NCBI GenBank assembly: GCA_016840125.1
Contig: JAEOSY010000681.1
Location: forward strand, 1-7,815
DNA from: Candidatus Helarchaeota archaeon
GTDB lineage: Archaea > Asgardarchaeota > Lokiarchaeia > Helarchaeales > HEL-GB-A
Length of the DNA stretch: 7,815 bases
Direction: 5' to 3'
A program made the position numbers and the translations under genes. Below the pieces are notes generated by a model, which saw nothing but the letters and a program-made list of their open reading frames with translations, did not search any database and had not been told where the DNA came from. Below are positions 1 to 6,157 of this stretch, piece by piece; within the stretch, counting starts at the first letter, position 1; each line of letters begins with the position of its first letter.

Positions 1-283
1 AAGTCGTTTACAGTACGGACTTATTATCGTAAGGAGGAGGGACTTATTATCGTAATCAGCTTGATCTTAATGGATATCGTTTTGTATTTGGGCGAATTTC
101 TTATCTCGAAGGGGAGGACTTATTATCGTAATCAGCTTGATCTTAATGGATATCGTTTTGTATTTGGGCGAATTTAACGTTCCCATAAATATCCTACTGG
201 TGGCACTATTTATACCGTTTGAAATCTTTATAGTCCTCTGGTACATTCTGAAATATTTCTATTTTCCCGAAAAGATGAGATAA
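1..283 (+). pseudogene. 3' end of a small membrane-protein gene broken by a 76-bp duplication
   Basis: From base 1 a plus-strand frame is open and encodes a hydrophobic stretch ending in ...DIVLYLGEF (to base 99). It then runs off frame and stops at 175-177. The same hydrophobic stretch is encoded again at 116-175 in a different frame, and that copy continues without a stop to TAA at 281-283 (...VPINILLVALFIP... ending FPEKMR). Removing one 76-bp unit joins the two into a single frame of 68 residues plus stop: a charged lead, two membrane helices and a short basic tail. So either a tandem duplication has disrupted a real gene or the assembly is wrong here. The 5' end lies outside the window. 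No family is recognised. An alternative is a short gene starting after the purine-rich AAGGAGGAGG at 31-40, but no ATG or GTG follows at the right distance. Confidence 0.5.
40..175 (+). repeat. 60-bp exact direct repeat with a 76-bp period
   Basis: Bases 40-99 and 116-175 are identical over 60 bp. A third partial copy of the first 16 bases (GGACTTATTATCGTAA) lies at 17-32, ending just before the purine-rich run. The period of 76 is not a multiple of three, so the duplication shifts the reading frame of the membrane-protein remnant. The copies show no divergence, so the event is recent or is an assembly error at a contig edge. Confidence 0.9.
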
Positions 284-285
284 GA

Positions 286-300
286 AAGTCGTTTACAGTA
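286..300 (+). repeat. 15-bp direct repeat, second copy of bases 1-15
   Basis: AAGTCGTTTACAGTA occurs at 1-15 and again at 286-300, so it flanks the duplicated membrane-protein remnant. It contains GTTTACA, the conserved half of the window's dispersed repeat, and may be a degenerate member. Its position at the first base of the window also fits a short-repeat misjoin in assembly. Confidence 0.7.
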
Positions 301-310
301 ATCATTGTAG

Positions 311-412
311 AAAAACGATTTTTTTGGGTTTATTTCTAAGCTTATTAATTGGAGTCGCATTATTTTGACGGAAGAATTACAATGTGATTTGTGTCATAGG
401 AAAATCGACTAA
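311..412 (+). pseudogene. Possible remnant with a CxxC zinc motif
   Basis: After the TAG at 308-310 the same frame is open to TAA at 410-412 and ends in LQCDLCHRKID. The CDLC pair resembles the first knuckle of a zinc ribbon, but the second knuckle is missing and no start codon or SD is visible. It follows a membrane-protein remnant, the same order (membrane helices, then zinc ribbon) seen in the intact gene at 2473-2943. It might therefore be debris of a similar gene, but that is speculative. The frame is short enough to be chance. Confidence 0.2.
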
Positions 413-510
413 AATCTGTTAATGACTCTTGTAAAAGGACAGACGATATTTAATAATTTGAGAATAATCTTCTTCCACGTCCAGATATCTCTCATTCTTT
501 TTCTACCTAG

Positions 511-671
511 TTAGAAGTTTACAAAAAGTAGAGGGCTTCGTTAGAAGTTTACCAATGGATTAGTTAGAATTTTACCAATTAGTTAGAACTTTACTAGAAC
601 CCTAGTTAGAAGTTTACAAAAAGGACTGTAAGAAATTTACAAGTAACTTAGAACCTTCAAAATACTTCATC
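511..671 (+). repeat. Dispersed-repeat cluster 1 (six units) in the 284-790 gap
   Basis: Copies of the 13-bp motif start at 511 and 606 (exact TTAGAAGTTTACA), 541 (TTAGAAGTTTACC), 564 (TTAGAATTTTACC), 583 (TTAGAACTTTACT) and 629 (TAAGAAATTTACA). Successive spacings are 30, 23, 19, 23 and 23 bp. The first spacer is the GTAGAGG-type sequence at 528-540. The last unit is followed by AAGTAACTTAGAACC and, a few bases on, AAAATACTTC. This right flank recurs at 6423-6450. All units are on the plus strand, while the next gene lies on the minus strand with its 3' end facing this cluster. I see no gene in the rest of the gap (413-510 and 672-790). Confidence 0.85.
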
Positions 672-790
672 ACACACTTGAAAATTTCTTTTGCGAAATC
701 CACATGAGAGTTGATTGAGTCTGAACATTGCAGCGGTTAGAACGTAATCAATTATGGAGGCGTCTTCTTTTGTGGTCTTACCTTGGTTAT

Positions 791-2026
791 CTATGACTCT
801 GCTTCATATTTAACTCGTTTCCAATAATAAGAAGCAAGGAAAATGATCGCAATGGCAGATCCAAGTAAAAGAGAAATCCACCATTCCCGATTCCATCCCA
901 ATATCGAAATAATTGCGAGAATTATCGAATAAGCTGTGAAGAAACTCACCATTTCTTTCATAGGGGTTTTATTTTTTCCAATATATAAGAGACATATCGT
1001 TGTGCAAGCACCTCCAACCAACAGGGAGATGAAAACTGACTCGAGAGTAAGAGTGTTGTCCCAAGGAAAGATATTAAAACCTGTAAAAAGCATGAACCCA
1101 GAAAACCCAAAAATGAATATGGTAAAGCAAATCGATAATACAATTCGGTTTGGTCCCTTTGTTTCACGTATTATCCCAAATGCCATTAGACCAAAGGCAG
1201 CGAAGGGAAGAATAATTATGGCCATAGTGCTAGTATTAATTGAACTGTAGTTATCTGTGATAATATTATTTGAGCTAGATTCCTCACTAATAGAAATTGA
1301 ATTACCTTGAAGAGTGTTCCATTTGATTGCGTTTGAATGTGCTAAATATAGTTCGATACCATAAATGTTATGACTTATTGTGTTCGAAAATACATTAGTT
1401 CTGTTTGCTTTTTCAAGCCTAATTCCCCCATTATTAACTACAATAGAATTCGAGAAGATGTGATTTAGTATAGAATTATAAATCGCAATTCCACGTGAGT
1501 TCGATGAAATAACATTGTTTGAGAGATTATTTGCATTTCCATCGTTCAAACTGATTCCAACATAATTATCTGCTATTATATTATTCGATATTATGTTATC
1601 ATGAGAAGATGTCAATTGAATCCCATAATGATTGTCAGTGAGCGTATTAAAGGAAAGATTTGCGTTTGTCACGTTAACTAACCAGATCCCTGCATAACCA
1701 TTCGGAGACGTTCCTGTAATATTACAACCGCGAAGGGTGAAGTAAGCCGAAGTATGCCAGATTGAGATACCATGGGTAAAAGGAACAGTTACGTTGATAT
1801 CATAATTCTCAAGTATATATGGATTAGCCATCGTGCCATTACCTAATGTTGCATTTAATGCGAGCTCCGCATCGCCAACTATGGAGAAGGGAAGGGAAGC
1901 TTTCCGTATTCCACCATTATAGATGGATTCGTTCCTTAGTGGTGTAATAAAGGGAGTTAGAATTACGCTCAGGATAAATATTAAGAAGCATGCAAGGATT
2001 ACTACTTTAATCCAACGTTTCCTCAT
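791..2026 (-). CDS. Secreted NosD-like parallel beta-helix protein with a five-helix membrane C-terminus
   Basis: This 411-residue protein begins with a positively charged lead and a hydrophobic helix (residues 8-29), a signal peptide or anchor. Residues 45-75 carry the G-N-G-T-x-x-N-P-Y-I-L-E-N-Y-D-I entry motif typical of archaeal NosD/CASH-type beta-helix proteins. Residues 85-260 consist of about eight irregular 22-24-residue rungs of the N-x-I-S-N-N-x-I-x-x-N-x-x-G-I type. These domains form right-handed parallel beta-helices that usually bind or process polysaccharide. Many N-x-S/T sequons fit an extracellular location. Five membrane helices follow (about 267-286, 294-315, 328-349, 359-377, 383-401). 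I see no catalytic motif, so enzyme activity is not claimed. The ATG at 2026 has a GGAAGGGAT SD seven bases upstream. The gene stands alone; its promoter faces away from the gene at 2473. Confidence 0.9.
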   Translation of the reverse strand: MRKRWIKVVILACFLIFILSVILTPFITPLRNESIYNGGIRKASLPFSIVGDAELALNATLGNGTMANPYILENYDINVTVPFTHGISIWHTSAYFTLRGCNITGTSPNGYAGIWLVNVTNANLSFNTLTDNHYGIQLTSSHDNIISNNIIADNYVGISLNDGNANNLSNNVISSNSRGIAIYNSILNHIFSNSIVVNNGGIRLEKANRTNVFSNTISHNIYGIELYLAHSNAIKWNTLQGNSISISEESSSNNIITDNYSSINTSTMAIIILPFAAFGLMAFGIIRETKGPNRIVLSICFTIFIFGFSGFMLFTGFNIFPWDNTLTLESVFISLLVGGACTTICLLYIGKNKTPMKEMVSFFTAYSIILAIISILGWNREWWISLLLGSAIAIIFLASYYWKRVKYEAES

Positions 2027-2032
2027 TTAGAC

Positions 2033-2070
2033 ATCCCTTCCAATCTAAAATAGTAAATTCAAAATAAAAA
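2033..2070 (-). promoter_or_regulatory. SD and candidate TATA box of the beta-helix gene
   Basis: On the minus strand, GGAAGGGAT (2041-2033) ends seven bases before the ATG and is a plausible SD. The T/A-rich run TTTTTATTTT (2070-2061) would place a transcript start near 2038, giving a short leader that contains the SD. A second TATA-like sequence, TTTTATAAA, is further upstream (about 2112-2104). Which one is used cannot be decided by reading. Confidence 0.4.
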
Positions 2071-2193
2071 GCTATATCTTAATTATGTTTGAAATTTCAA
2101 GAGTTTATAAAAGGATTCGGAGCTCTAAGAGATAATTAAATTCTATCTAATCCTGACAGATAAGATGACTTATTGGAAGATCACCGCGAATGG

Positions 2194-2240
2194 TTTGAAG
2201 TTTACAATTCCTTTAGAAGTTTACAAGTGGCGCATAACCT
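2194..2240 (+). repeat. Dispersed-repeat cluster 2 (two units) in the 2027-2472 gap
   Basis: TTTGAAGTTTACA at 2194-2206 and exact TTAGAAGTTTACA at 2213-2225 are spaced 19 bp apart. The second unit is followed by AAGTGGCGCATAACCTTCC, which resembles the right flank after clusters 1 and 5. This cluster sits between divergent genes, about 170 bp upstream of the minus-strand beta-helix gene and about 250 bp upstream of the plus-strand membrane-protein gene. The rest of this gap holds the palindrome at 2335-2353 and a doubtful peptide ORF. Confidence 0.85.
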
Positions 2241-2334
2241 TCCAGATTGTTTTATTTTTCAGTTGTGAGGGGTGTCCGTTTACCCCAATATGAAGAGTTT
2301 CTAAAAACCAGATTACTTTTCTTTAATAATCAAG

Positions 2335-2353
2335 TAAAATTATCATAATTTTA
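2335..2353. promoter_or_regulatory. 19-bp perfect palindrome, possible operator
   Basis: TAAAATTATCATAATTTTA is a perfect inverted repeat with nine-base arms around one central C. It lies in the divergent intergenic region, about 120 bp before the apparent start of the zinc-ribbon membrane protein and nine bases before a 24-codon peptide ORF. Arms of this length are typical of dimeric regulator sites. The sequence is also A/T-rich, so chance is less unlikely than for a mixed palindrome. Confidence 0.45.
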
Positions 2354-2361
2354 ACATCCAT

Positions 2362-2436
2362 ATGTTTATTTCTATTCAGATAATTGCTCTCTGCGTAGGT
2401 ACTTTACATCTTTTCATCGGGATAAGAAAAATATAG
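2362..2436 (+). CDS. Doubtful 24-residue hydrophobic peptide ORF upstream of the zinc-ribbon gene
   Basis: ATG at 2362 opens a 24-codon frame whose product is a single hydrophobic helix (begins MFISIQIIAL, ends FIGIRKI) with a basic C-terminus. It ends 36 bp before the next gene's apparent start and directly follows the 19-bp palindrome. There is no SD, and it would have to be leaderless. The composition fits a small membrane peptide or upstream ORF, but a frame this short in A/T-rich DNA is weak evidence. Confidence 0.18.
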   Translation: MFISIQIIALCVGTLHLFIGIRKI

Positions 2437-2455
2437 GAGAGCTACCAGTAATCAT

Positions 2456-2463
2456 AAGGAGGT
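2456..2463 (+). promoter_or_regulatory. Strong Shine-Dalgarno that decides an ATT start
   Basis: AAGGAGGT is a full anti-16S match, and it ends nine bases before ATT at 2473. In that frame it directly follows a stop (2455-2457), so the true start must lie downstream of it. No ATG, GTG or TTG occurs in frame until the TTG at 2539, 75 bases beyond the SD and in the middle of the first membrane helix. Confidence 0.75.
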
Positions 2464-2472
2464 TACGGAAAA

Positions 2473-2943
2473 ATTAATATTCGAAAACAAGAAGCCGTTT
2501 TAATTGGGTTCAGTTTTATAATACCTGGACTAATAGGGTTGGTCCTTTCATTTATAATTCCCTATTATGATCCTAGGATAGTCATATTTGATTGGATAGT
2601 GGCGGGTTTACTTATTACGGGTGGGGTAGGGTACCTTGCCTTAAAATTCTCTGGGAAGATTGTTAGGTTCGATCCTCCAAAGTCACAGAAGAGCCAATTA
2701 GTTCTAGGCTCATTTCTTCTCATCATATATTCCATTGGCTTATTTCTTTCATTTTATCCACCTTTTTTAATGCCATATTGCGTTATTTGGGGGCTTTTGA
2801 TGACGTCAATTTGGCTCCACCACAACCGTCAGAAATTCACCCGCCTATGTCCATACTGTGAGAAAGATTTGATTGATATCAACCAAAGAGACCATTTCCG
2901 ATGTGAAAATTGTGAAAAATCGTTCCGATTGAAGGCGAAGTGA
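2473..2943 (+). CDS. Four-helix membrane protein with C-terminal zinc ribbon, apparent ATT start
   Basis: Reading from ATT at 2473 gives 156 residues beginning (M)NIRKQEAVLIGF. The first membrane helix (about 7-30) is complete only with this start. Helices follow at about 35-57, 74-96 and 100-115. The soluble tail carries a zinc ribbon with C126-x2-C129 and C144-x2-C147 (CPYC...CENC), followed by a basic end. The four cysteines should bind one zinc on the cytoplasmic side. No catalytic motif is visible and I do not recognise a named family. Proteins with several helices and a short CPYC/CxxC tail are common unassigned archaeal membrane proteins. The conventional TTG at 2539 lacks an SD and would cut helix 1. 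An ATG-to-ATT sequence error is the alternative to a true ATT start. A TATA-like AAAATATA lies at 2428-2435. Confidence 0.75.
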   Translation: MNIRKQEAVLIGFSFIIPGLIGLVLSFIIPYYDPRIVIFDWIVAGLLITGGVGYLALKFSGKIVRFDPPKSQKSQLVLGSFLLIIYSIGLFLSFYPPFLMPYCVIWGLLMTSIWLHHNRQKFTRLCPYCEKDLIDINQRDHFRCENCEKSFRLKAK

Positions 2944-3028
2944 AGGGATCTAACTCGCCGATCTGGATGCTAGAGTAATAAAACCTTAGACTTATCATTA
3001 CAGATTAGCTTAAACTTTTGTGGGTTCT

Positions 3029-3115
3029 TTAGATGTCTACAAAACTGTTAGAAGTTTACAAAGAATATAGACCTCCACGTTATTTGTTTACAATTCCGAG
3101 TGTTAGAAGTTTAAG
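3029..3115 (+). repeat. Dispersed-repeat cluster 3 (four units) in the 2944-3355 gap
   Basis: Units start at 3029 (TTAGATGTCTACA, degenerate), 3048 (exact), 3080 (TTATTTGTTTACA) and 3103 (TTAGAAGTTTAAG). Spacings are 19, 32 and 23 bp. The 32-bp interval contains ATAGACCTCCACG (3067-3079), the same spacer class that precedes TTATTTGTTTACA at 6247 and 6387. The cluster lies between two plus-strand genes. The remainder of the gap contains a doubtful 28-codon ORF and a hairpin with a T run. Confidence 0.85.
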
Positions 3116-3173
3116 GGCGACTGAATAGATAGTAATTCAGTTGGAAAGGTAAAATAGCTAGAGATGACATAAC

Positions 3174-3260
3174 ATGACTTTTGAGGAAAGCTTGAACATC
3201 ATTAATGAAAAAATATATTTATCAAGACGAAAGCGTCGGGTTGTCCAATTAATGTTTTAA
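3174..3260 (+). CDS. Possible 28-residue basic small protein
   Basis: ATG at 3174 opens a 28-codon frame. Its product begins MTFEESLNIINEKI and continues with a strongly basic stretch (SRRKRR) and a hydrophobic end. The acidic, helical start and balanced codon choice look protein-like, and a hairpin with an eight-T run begins two bases after the stop, as if closing a short transcript. Against it, the SD is poor (only GAGATGAC, about five bases before the ATG) and no homologous family is recognised. It could equally be leader DNA of the LRR gene. Confidence 0.28.
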   Translation: MTFEESLNIINEKIYLSRRKRRVVQLMF

Positions 3261-3261
3261 T

Positions 3262-3289
3262 GCTTTTTTTTATGAAAAGATAAAAAAGC
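3262..3289 (+). terminator. A/T-rich hairpin with T8 run, possible terminator
   Basis: GCTTTTTT at 3262-3269 and AAAAAAGC at 3282-3289 form an eight-base stem with a 12-base loop. The left arm is part of an eight-T run. Archaeal polymerase terminates on T-rich stretches with little need for a stem, so the T run is the relevant part. It would end any transcript from the cluster-3 region before the LRR gene. Confidence 0.35.
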
Positions 3290-3355
3290 TGCAAGAATAA
3301 TACAATAAAAAGGCGATATAAGAAGAGAACGTAATTATGCGAGGCGAAAGCTTGT

Positions 3356-4639
3356 ATGGTTAAACTTCCGGCTAATTTCGACGTGACTCCGCTTGACGAT
3401 GCCATCGTGGTCGAAAATGGTACCACGCTAAGCAAGGCAGAACACGAGGGGTTGAAGACACTGGGTTTCAAGGATAAATACATCCAAGATGTCCAACATC
3501 CAAGCGGAACTGGCATCGTGTATGAAGGACACGTTGTTTATCTCAAACCTAAAAAGAATATCCCACCTGATTTTGATTTCAGCGTATTTCCCTACTTGGT
3601 GGAATTGATAATACTTGGGAAGGTGAAGGAGCCAGTGTTCCATGCATCGATAGGGAAATTGTACCACCTGAGAAACTTGCAGTTCTACCATCATGAATGT
3701 GATGCATTTCCTGAAAACCTTCGTCTCTCCCCTAATCTCGAGAAATTAGACCTGGAACGATTAAATGTAAAGGAAATCCCGCCCATCCTTTCAAACCCCA
3801 ATAATATCAAGCGTTTGGGTTTCTGGTCCATGCCCTCCTTGGACACCTTTCCTGCATGGATTACTGATTGCGTGAATTTAAGGGTGTTAACCATCAGGAA
3901 AACTGGAATATCTGAATTTCCTGAATCGTTACAATCATTACAAGAATTAGGTTCTGTTGCCTTGAGCGATAGTCCTTTACGAGTGGTGCCACGATTCCTA
4001 TCAAAGTTGCCCCGATTGAACTCCTTATCCCTAGTTAAAACTGAAATCGAGGTTTTACCTGATTGGATAGGGAACCTGCGTGATTTAAAAGGTATTAGTA
4101 TCGCGGATAACAAGATCACCCATCTGCCCGATTCAATCGGAAACCTGTCTGCATTGAAACGACTTCGTATGGACCGGAATCGACTCGTGGAGATTCCTGA
4201 CGGAATCGGCGGGTGCGTGAACCTTGATGAATTATATGCCAGGAATAACGATATCAAACAGATCAGTCCCGAAATCGGAAATTGTAAAAAGCTATCATGC
4301 ATTGACTTGGAAGGTAACCAACTCCACGAGTTGCCTGAAACGTTTGGGAACCTTGTTTCGCTTAAGACGCTCGATCTTTCCAGGAATAAATTAAAGACAT
4401 TACCCGACAGTTTCGGCAACCTGACTTCTCTGACTTCGCTGGATCTCTCTCACAACCAATTGAAAGATCTTCCCGAGTCCATAGGAAACCTGCCCGACAA
4501 CCTGATCATTACATTGGGTTTTAATCCACTCCCGGACATGCTGTGGAACATCCTTGATGAGTCTCCCGGCAGGTTCAAGATCATGGAAGGAATTCGTGAA
4601 TACCTCAAGGTTCGTTCTGGAGACAGGCAAAATCATTAA
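3356..4639 (+). CDS. Leucine-rich-repeat protein, cytoplasmic
   Basis: This 427-residue protein has about 13 tandem 23-residue LRRs from about residue 82 to 385, of the LxxLxLxxNxLxxLPxxIGNL type found in SDS22- and PIRL-like proteins. The last six repeats are near-canonical and the first six are divergent. Residues 1-80 are non-repetitive, and a short helical tail (about 395-427) ends in a basic stretch. There is no signal peptide or membrane helix, so it should be cytoplasmic. The solenoid is a protein-binding scaffold. No GTPase, kinase or other effector domain is attached, so any activity must come from a partner. ATG at 3356 is the first in-frame start after a stop at 3332, with GAGGCG ten bases before it. 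The DNA is clearly richer in G+C than the neighbours, which hints at transfer or stronger expression. The next gene is co-oriented, 121 bp downstream. Confidence 0.92.
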   Translation: MVKLPANFDVTPLDDAIVVENGTTLSKAEHEGLKTLGFKDKYIQDVQHPSGTGIVYEGHVVYLKPKKNIPPDFDFSVFPYLVELIILGKVKEPVFHASIGKLYHLRNLQFYHHECDAFPENLRLSPNLEKLDLERLNVKEIPPILSNPNNIKRLGFWSMPSLDTFPAWITDCVNLRVLTIRKTGISEFPESLQSLQELGSVALSDSPLRVVPRFLSKLPRLNSLSLVKTEIEVLPDWIGNLRDLKGISIADNKITHLPDSIGNLSALKRLRMDRNRLVEIPDGIGGCVNLDELYARNNDIKQISPEIGNCKKLSCIDLEGNQLHELPETFGNLVSLKTLDLSRNKLKTLPDSFGNLTSLTSLDLSHNQLKDLPESIGNLPDNLIITLGFNPLPDMLWNILDESPGRFKIMEGIREYLKVRSGDRQNH

Positions 4640-4654
4640 AAGTTTTCATCTCTC

Positions 4655-4697
4655 TTAGAAGTTTACAAAAAGTAGAGGTCTTCGTTAGAAGTTTAGA
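4655..4697 (+). repeat. Dispersed-repeat cluster 4 (two units)
   Basis: Exact TTAGAAGTTTACA at 4655-4667 and TTAGAAGTTTAGA at 4685-4697 are 30 bp apart, with spacer GTAGAGGTCTTCG at 4672-4684. The first unit begins only 15 bp after the LRR stop codon. Including spacer and flank, this pair is almost identical to the pairs starting at 511 and 6325. Confidence 0.85.
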
Positions 4698-4700
4698 GGA

Positions 4701-4738
4701 TCAATATACGAATTGAGAATTTGCATGGTATTTTTAAG
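4701..4738 (+). promoter_or_regulatory. Candidate leaderless promoter of the HEPN-like gene, with inverted repeat
   Basis: TTTTTAAG at 4731-4738 is centred about 27 bp before the ATG at 4761, the expected TATA distance for a leaderless archaeal transcript. The only purine-rich match (AAGGA, 4736-4740) is 20 bases from the ATG, too far for an SD. Just upstream, TCAAT (4701-4705) and ATTGA (4712-4716) form an inverted repeat with a six-base gap, in the usual place for a regulator. The minus-strand gene ending at 7373 has a very similar box, TTTTTTAAGG. Confidence 0.4.
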
Positions 4739-4760
4739 GAATAGCTGATTTTTATAGGCA

Positions 4761-6038
4761 ATGTGTGAAAAGGATTATTCTTCATTCTTGAAGCGGCTAA
4801 AAGACTCGTTGTTAGAGTCCGACGAAAACATTAATATTGAGAAGCTAAGAAGACCAGAGGATCCACTTTCTGGGATTGTCTGGGATATAATCAAGATGCT
4901 AAAATCAGCTGATATTGAAAAAGTAAAAGTTCAATATAACGAGCTTCTGGAGAAATTTAGTGCTGAGGCAAAAAGGACTGCCCAATCAAACCCTTCAGAT
5001 TATCTTCAAACGCTCCAAGAATTTATTAGTCTTTTTGAGCCAATAGTTGTGGATGGTGCATTCAATGATCAAAGTACTCCTGGTTTATTGAATCCTGATA
5101 AACACAAGGGTTTTTGGTCAGATAAATATTTAAATCTATATGACCAGATGGGCAAAATTTACGAGGTGATAGCAGCTTCATGTGATATAGATCTAGAATT
5201 GGAGGATCTAAAACTAGATTTAAGACTTGATTTATGTATTCGATTGACTCAATTTGTAAGGGATCTAGCAGCGATTCAGAATGAACCAAAACTTTCAGTT
5301 AAGCAAGAATTAGAGTTGCTATTTAACTTTATCTCATATTATGAAAATTTTTTGACAATTATGGCGATGGAGTTAAACCCTCAGAACAAAAAATTAAAAT
5401 TTGGGACGCCTTTCGGAATTATTCTCCATAAACTTGCCGGAGGAAACAAAAACTTCATAAAAATTCATAAAAATTTTTTCAAGATAAAGCAATTTCGCAA
5501 TAAGCAGGCCCATCACATGCTAACCCAACGAGAGGGACGACTCTATTGGTATGATGGCAAGAACCACGAAATCAAACGGGAGGCTGTCGAGGATGCAATA
5601 GATTACATACTCATTCTCCTGTACGCTTTCATGGACCATTGGGTTCTAGGAACGCTTCGGAAGAAGACAAAACTAGTATTGCCTATTTTAGGGGCCGCCC
5701 AGACGCATAATGAGAGTATTCTGAATTGCAAAAATGTTTCTGAAGAGCATTGGACATATATTCTGGATAAAATCGCAGCTAAATTCACATCTTCGCCCAA
5801 TCAGAGTAAAAATTTACGTTATAATCATTTCCTCCTAGAGCTGGAACGATCGCGAAAACAAGGTGCCCTACCCTATTCGCAGAGGATTATTAAACATGCA
5901 TTAGACATAGTCATTGAAATTAGTTTTCTAAGAAAAACGGGAATCCATTCCTACTCGCTTGCAGATGATTGTAAGGAGAATTTTAAACAATACTTAAGAG
6001 AGATTGAAAATTTCTGTATGGCTTTTATTAAGCCTTAA
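4761..6038 (+). CDS. Large helical protein with a HEPN-like domain, possible RNase
   Basis: This 425-residue protein is predominantly helical and has no signal peptide or membrane helix. Residues about 180-295 resemble a HEPN domain: helices rich in L/I/F, then F-R246-N-K-Q-A-H251-H, then a short strand-like turn (GRLYWYDG) and a long hydrophobic helix (EDAIDYILILLYAFMDHW). The R-N-x3-H arrangement is the RNA-cleaving R-x4-6-H motif of HEPN nucleases, which act in toxin-antitoxin, CRISPR-ancillary and abortive-infection systems. The rest (1-180 and 300-425) is helical and unrecognised; the C-terminal part carries an R-x-R/K-basic stretch. No nucleotidyltransferase antitoxin gene lies next to it. 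The assignment rests on one motif and its surroundings, so another helical family remains possible. The gene is co-oriented with the LRR gene and 121 bp behind it, but it has its own promoter-like sequence. Confidence 0.65.
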   Translation: MCEKDYSSFLKRLKDSLLESDENINIEKLRRPEDPLSGIVWDIIKMLKSADIEKVKVQYNELLEKFSAEAKRTAQSNPSDYLQTLQEFISLFEPIVVDGAFNDQSTPGLLNPDKHKGFWSDKYLNLYDQMGKIYEVIAASCDIDLELEDLKLDLRLDLCIRLTQFVRDLAAIQNEPKLSVKQELELLFNFISYYENFLTIMAMELNPQNKKLKFGTPFGIILHKLAGGNKNFIKIHKNFFKIKQFRNKQAHHMLTQREGRLYWYDGKNHEIKREAVEDAIDYILILLYAFMDHWVLGTLRKKTKLVLPILGAAQTHNESILNCKNVSEEHWTYILDKIAAKFTSSPNQSKNLRYNHFLLELERSRKQGALPYSQRIIKHALDIVIEISFLRKTGIHSYSLADDCKENFKQYLREIENFCMAFIKP

Positions 6039-6157
6039 ACAATGATCTGTATTTATTATTGGATGTTACATTAAGTTTAATTGGAAAATGCTTTTATTTA
6101 TCTGTATTTGGAAAGGGATTCTAAAACAAGCCAAGCTTTCAGATAAAAATAATTTGA

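Noticed and set aside
936..1250. 104-codon plus-strand frame opposite the beta-helix gene's membrane region
   Set aside because: It is antisense to a convincing membrane segment, and its product has no recognisable features.
1951..1966. GTTAGAATTACGC in the beta-helix gene as a further dispersed-repeat unit
   Set aside because: It matches only the TTAGAA half, lacks the GTTTACA core and stands alone in coding sequence.
2666..2675. GGTTCGATCC resembling a tRNA T-loop
   Set aside because: It lies inside the zinc-ribbon membrane-protein gene, has no matching stems, and no other tRNA elements are nearby.
2539..2943. TTG 2539 as start of the zinc-ribbon membrane protein
   Set aside because: There is no SD, and it removes most of the first membrane helix. 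The strong SD at 2456 points to the ATT at 2473 instead.
3691..4419. 242-codon open frame antisense to the LRR gene
   Set aside because: It lies wholly opposite a clear LRR solenoid. Its product is Ser/Arg/Phe/Pro-rich without domain structure, as expected from reverse-reading repeats.
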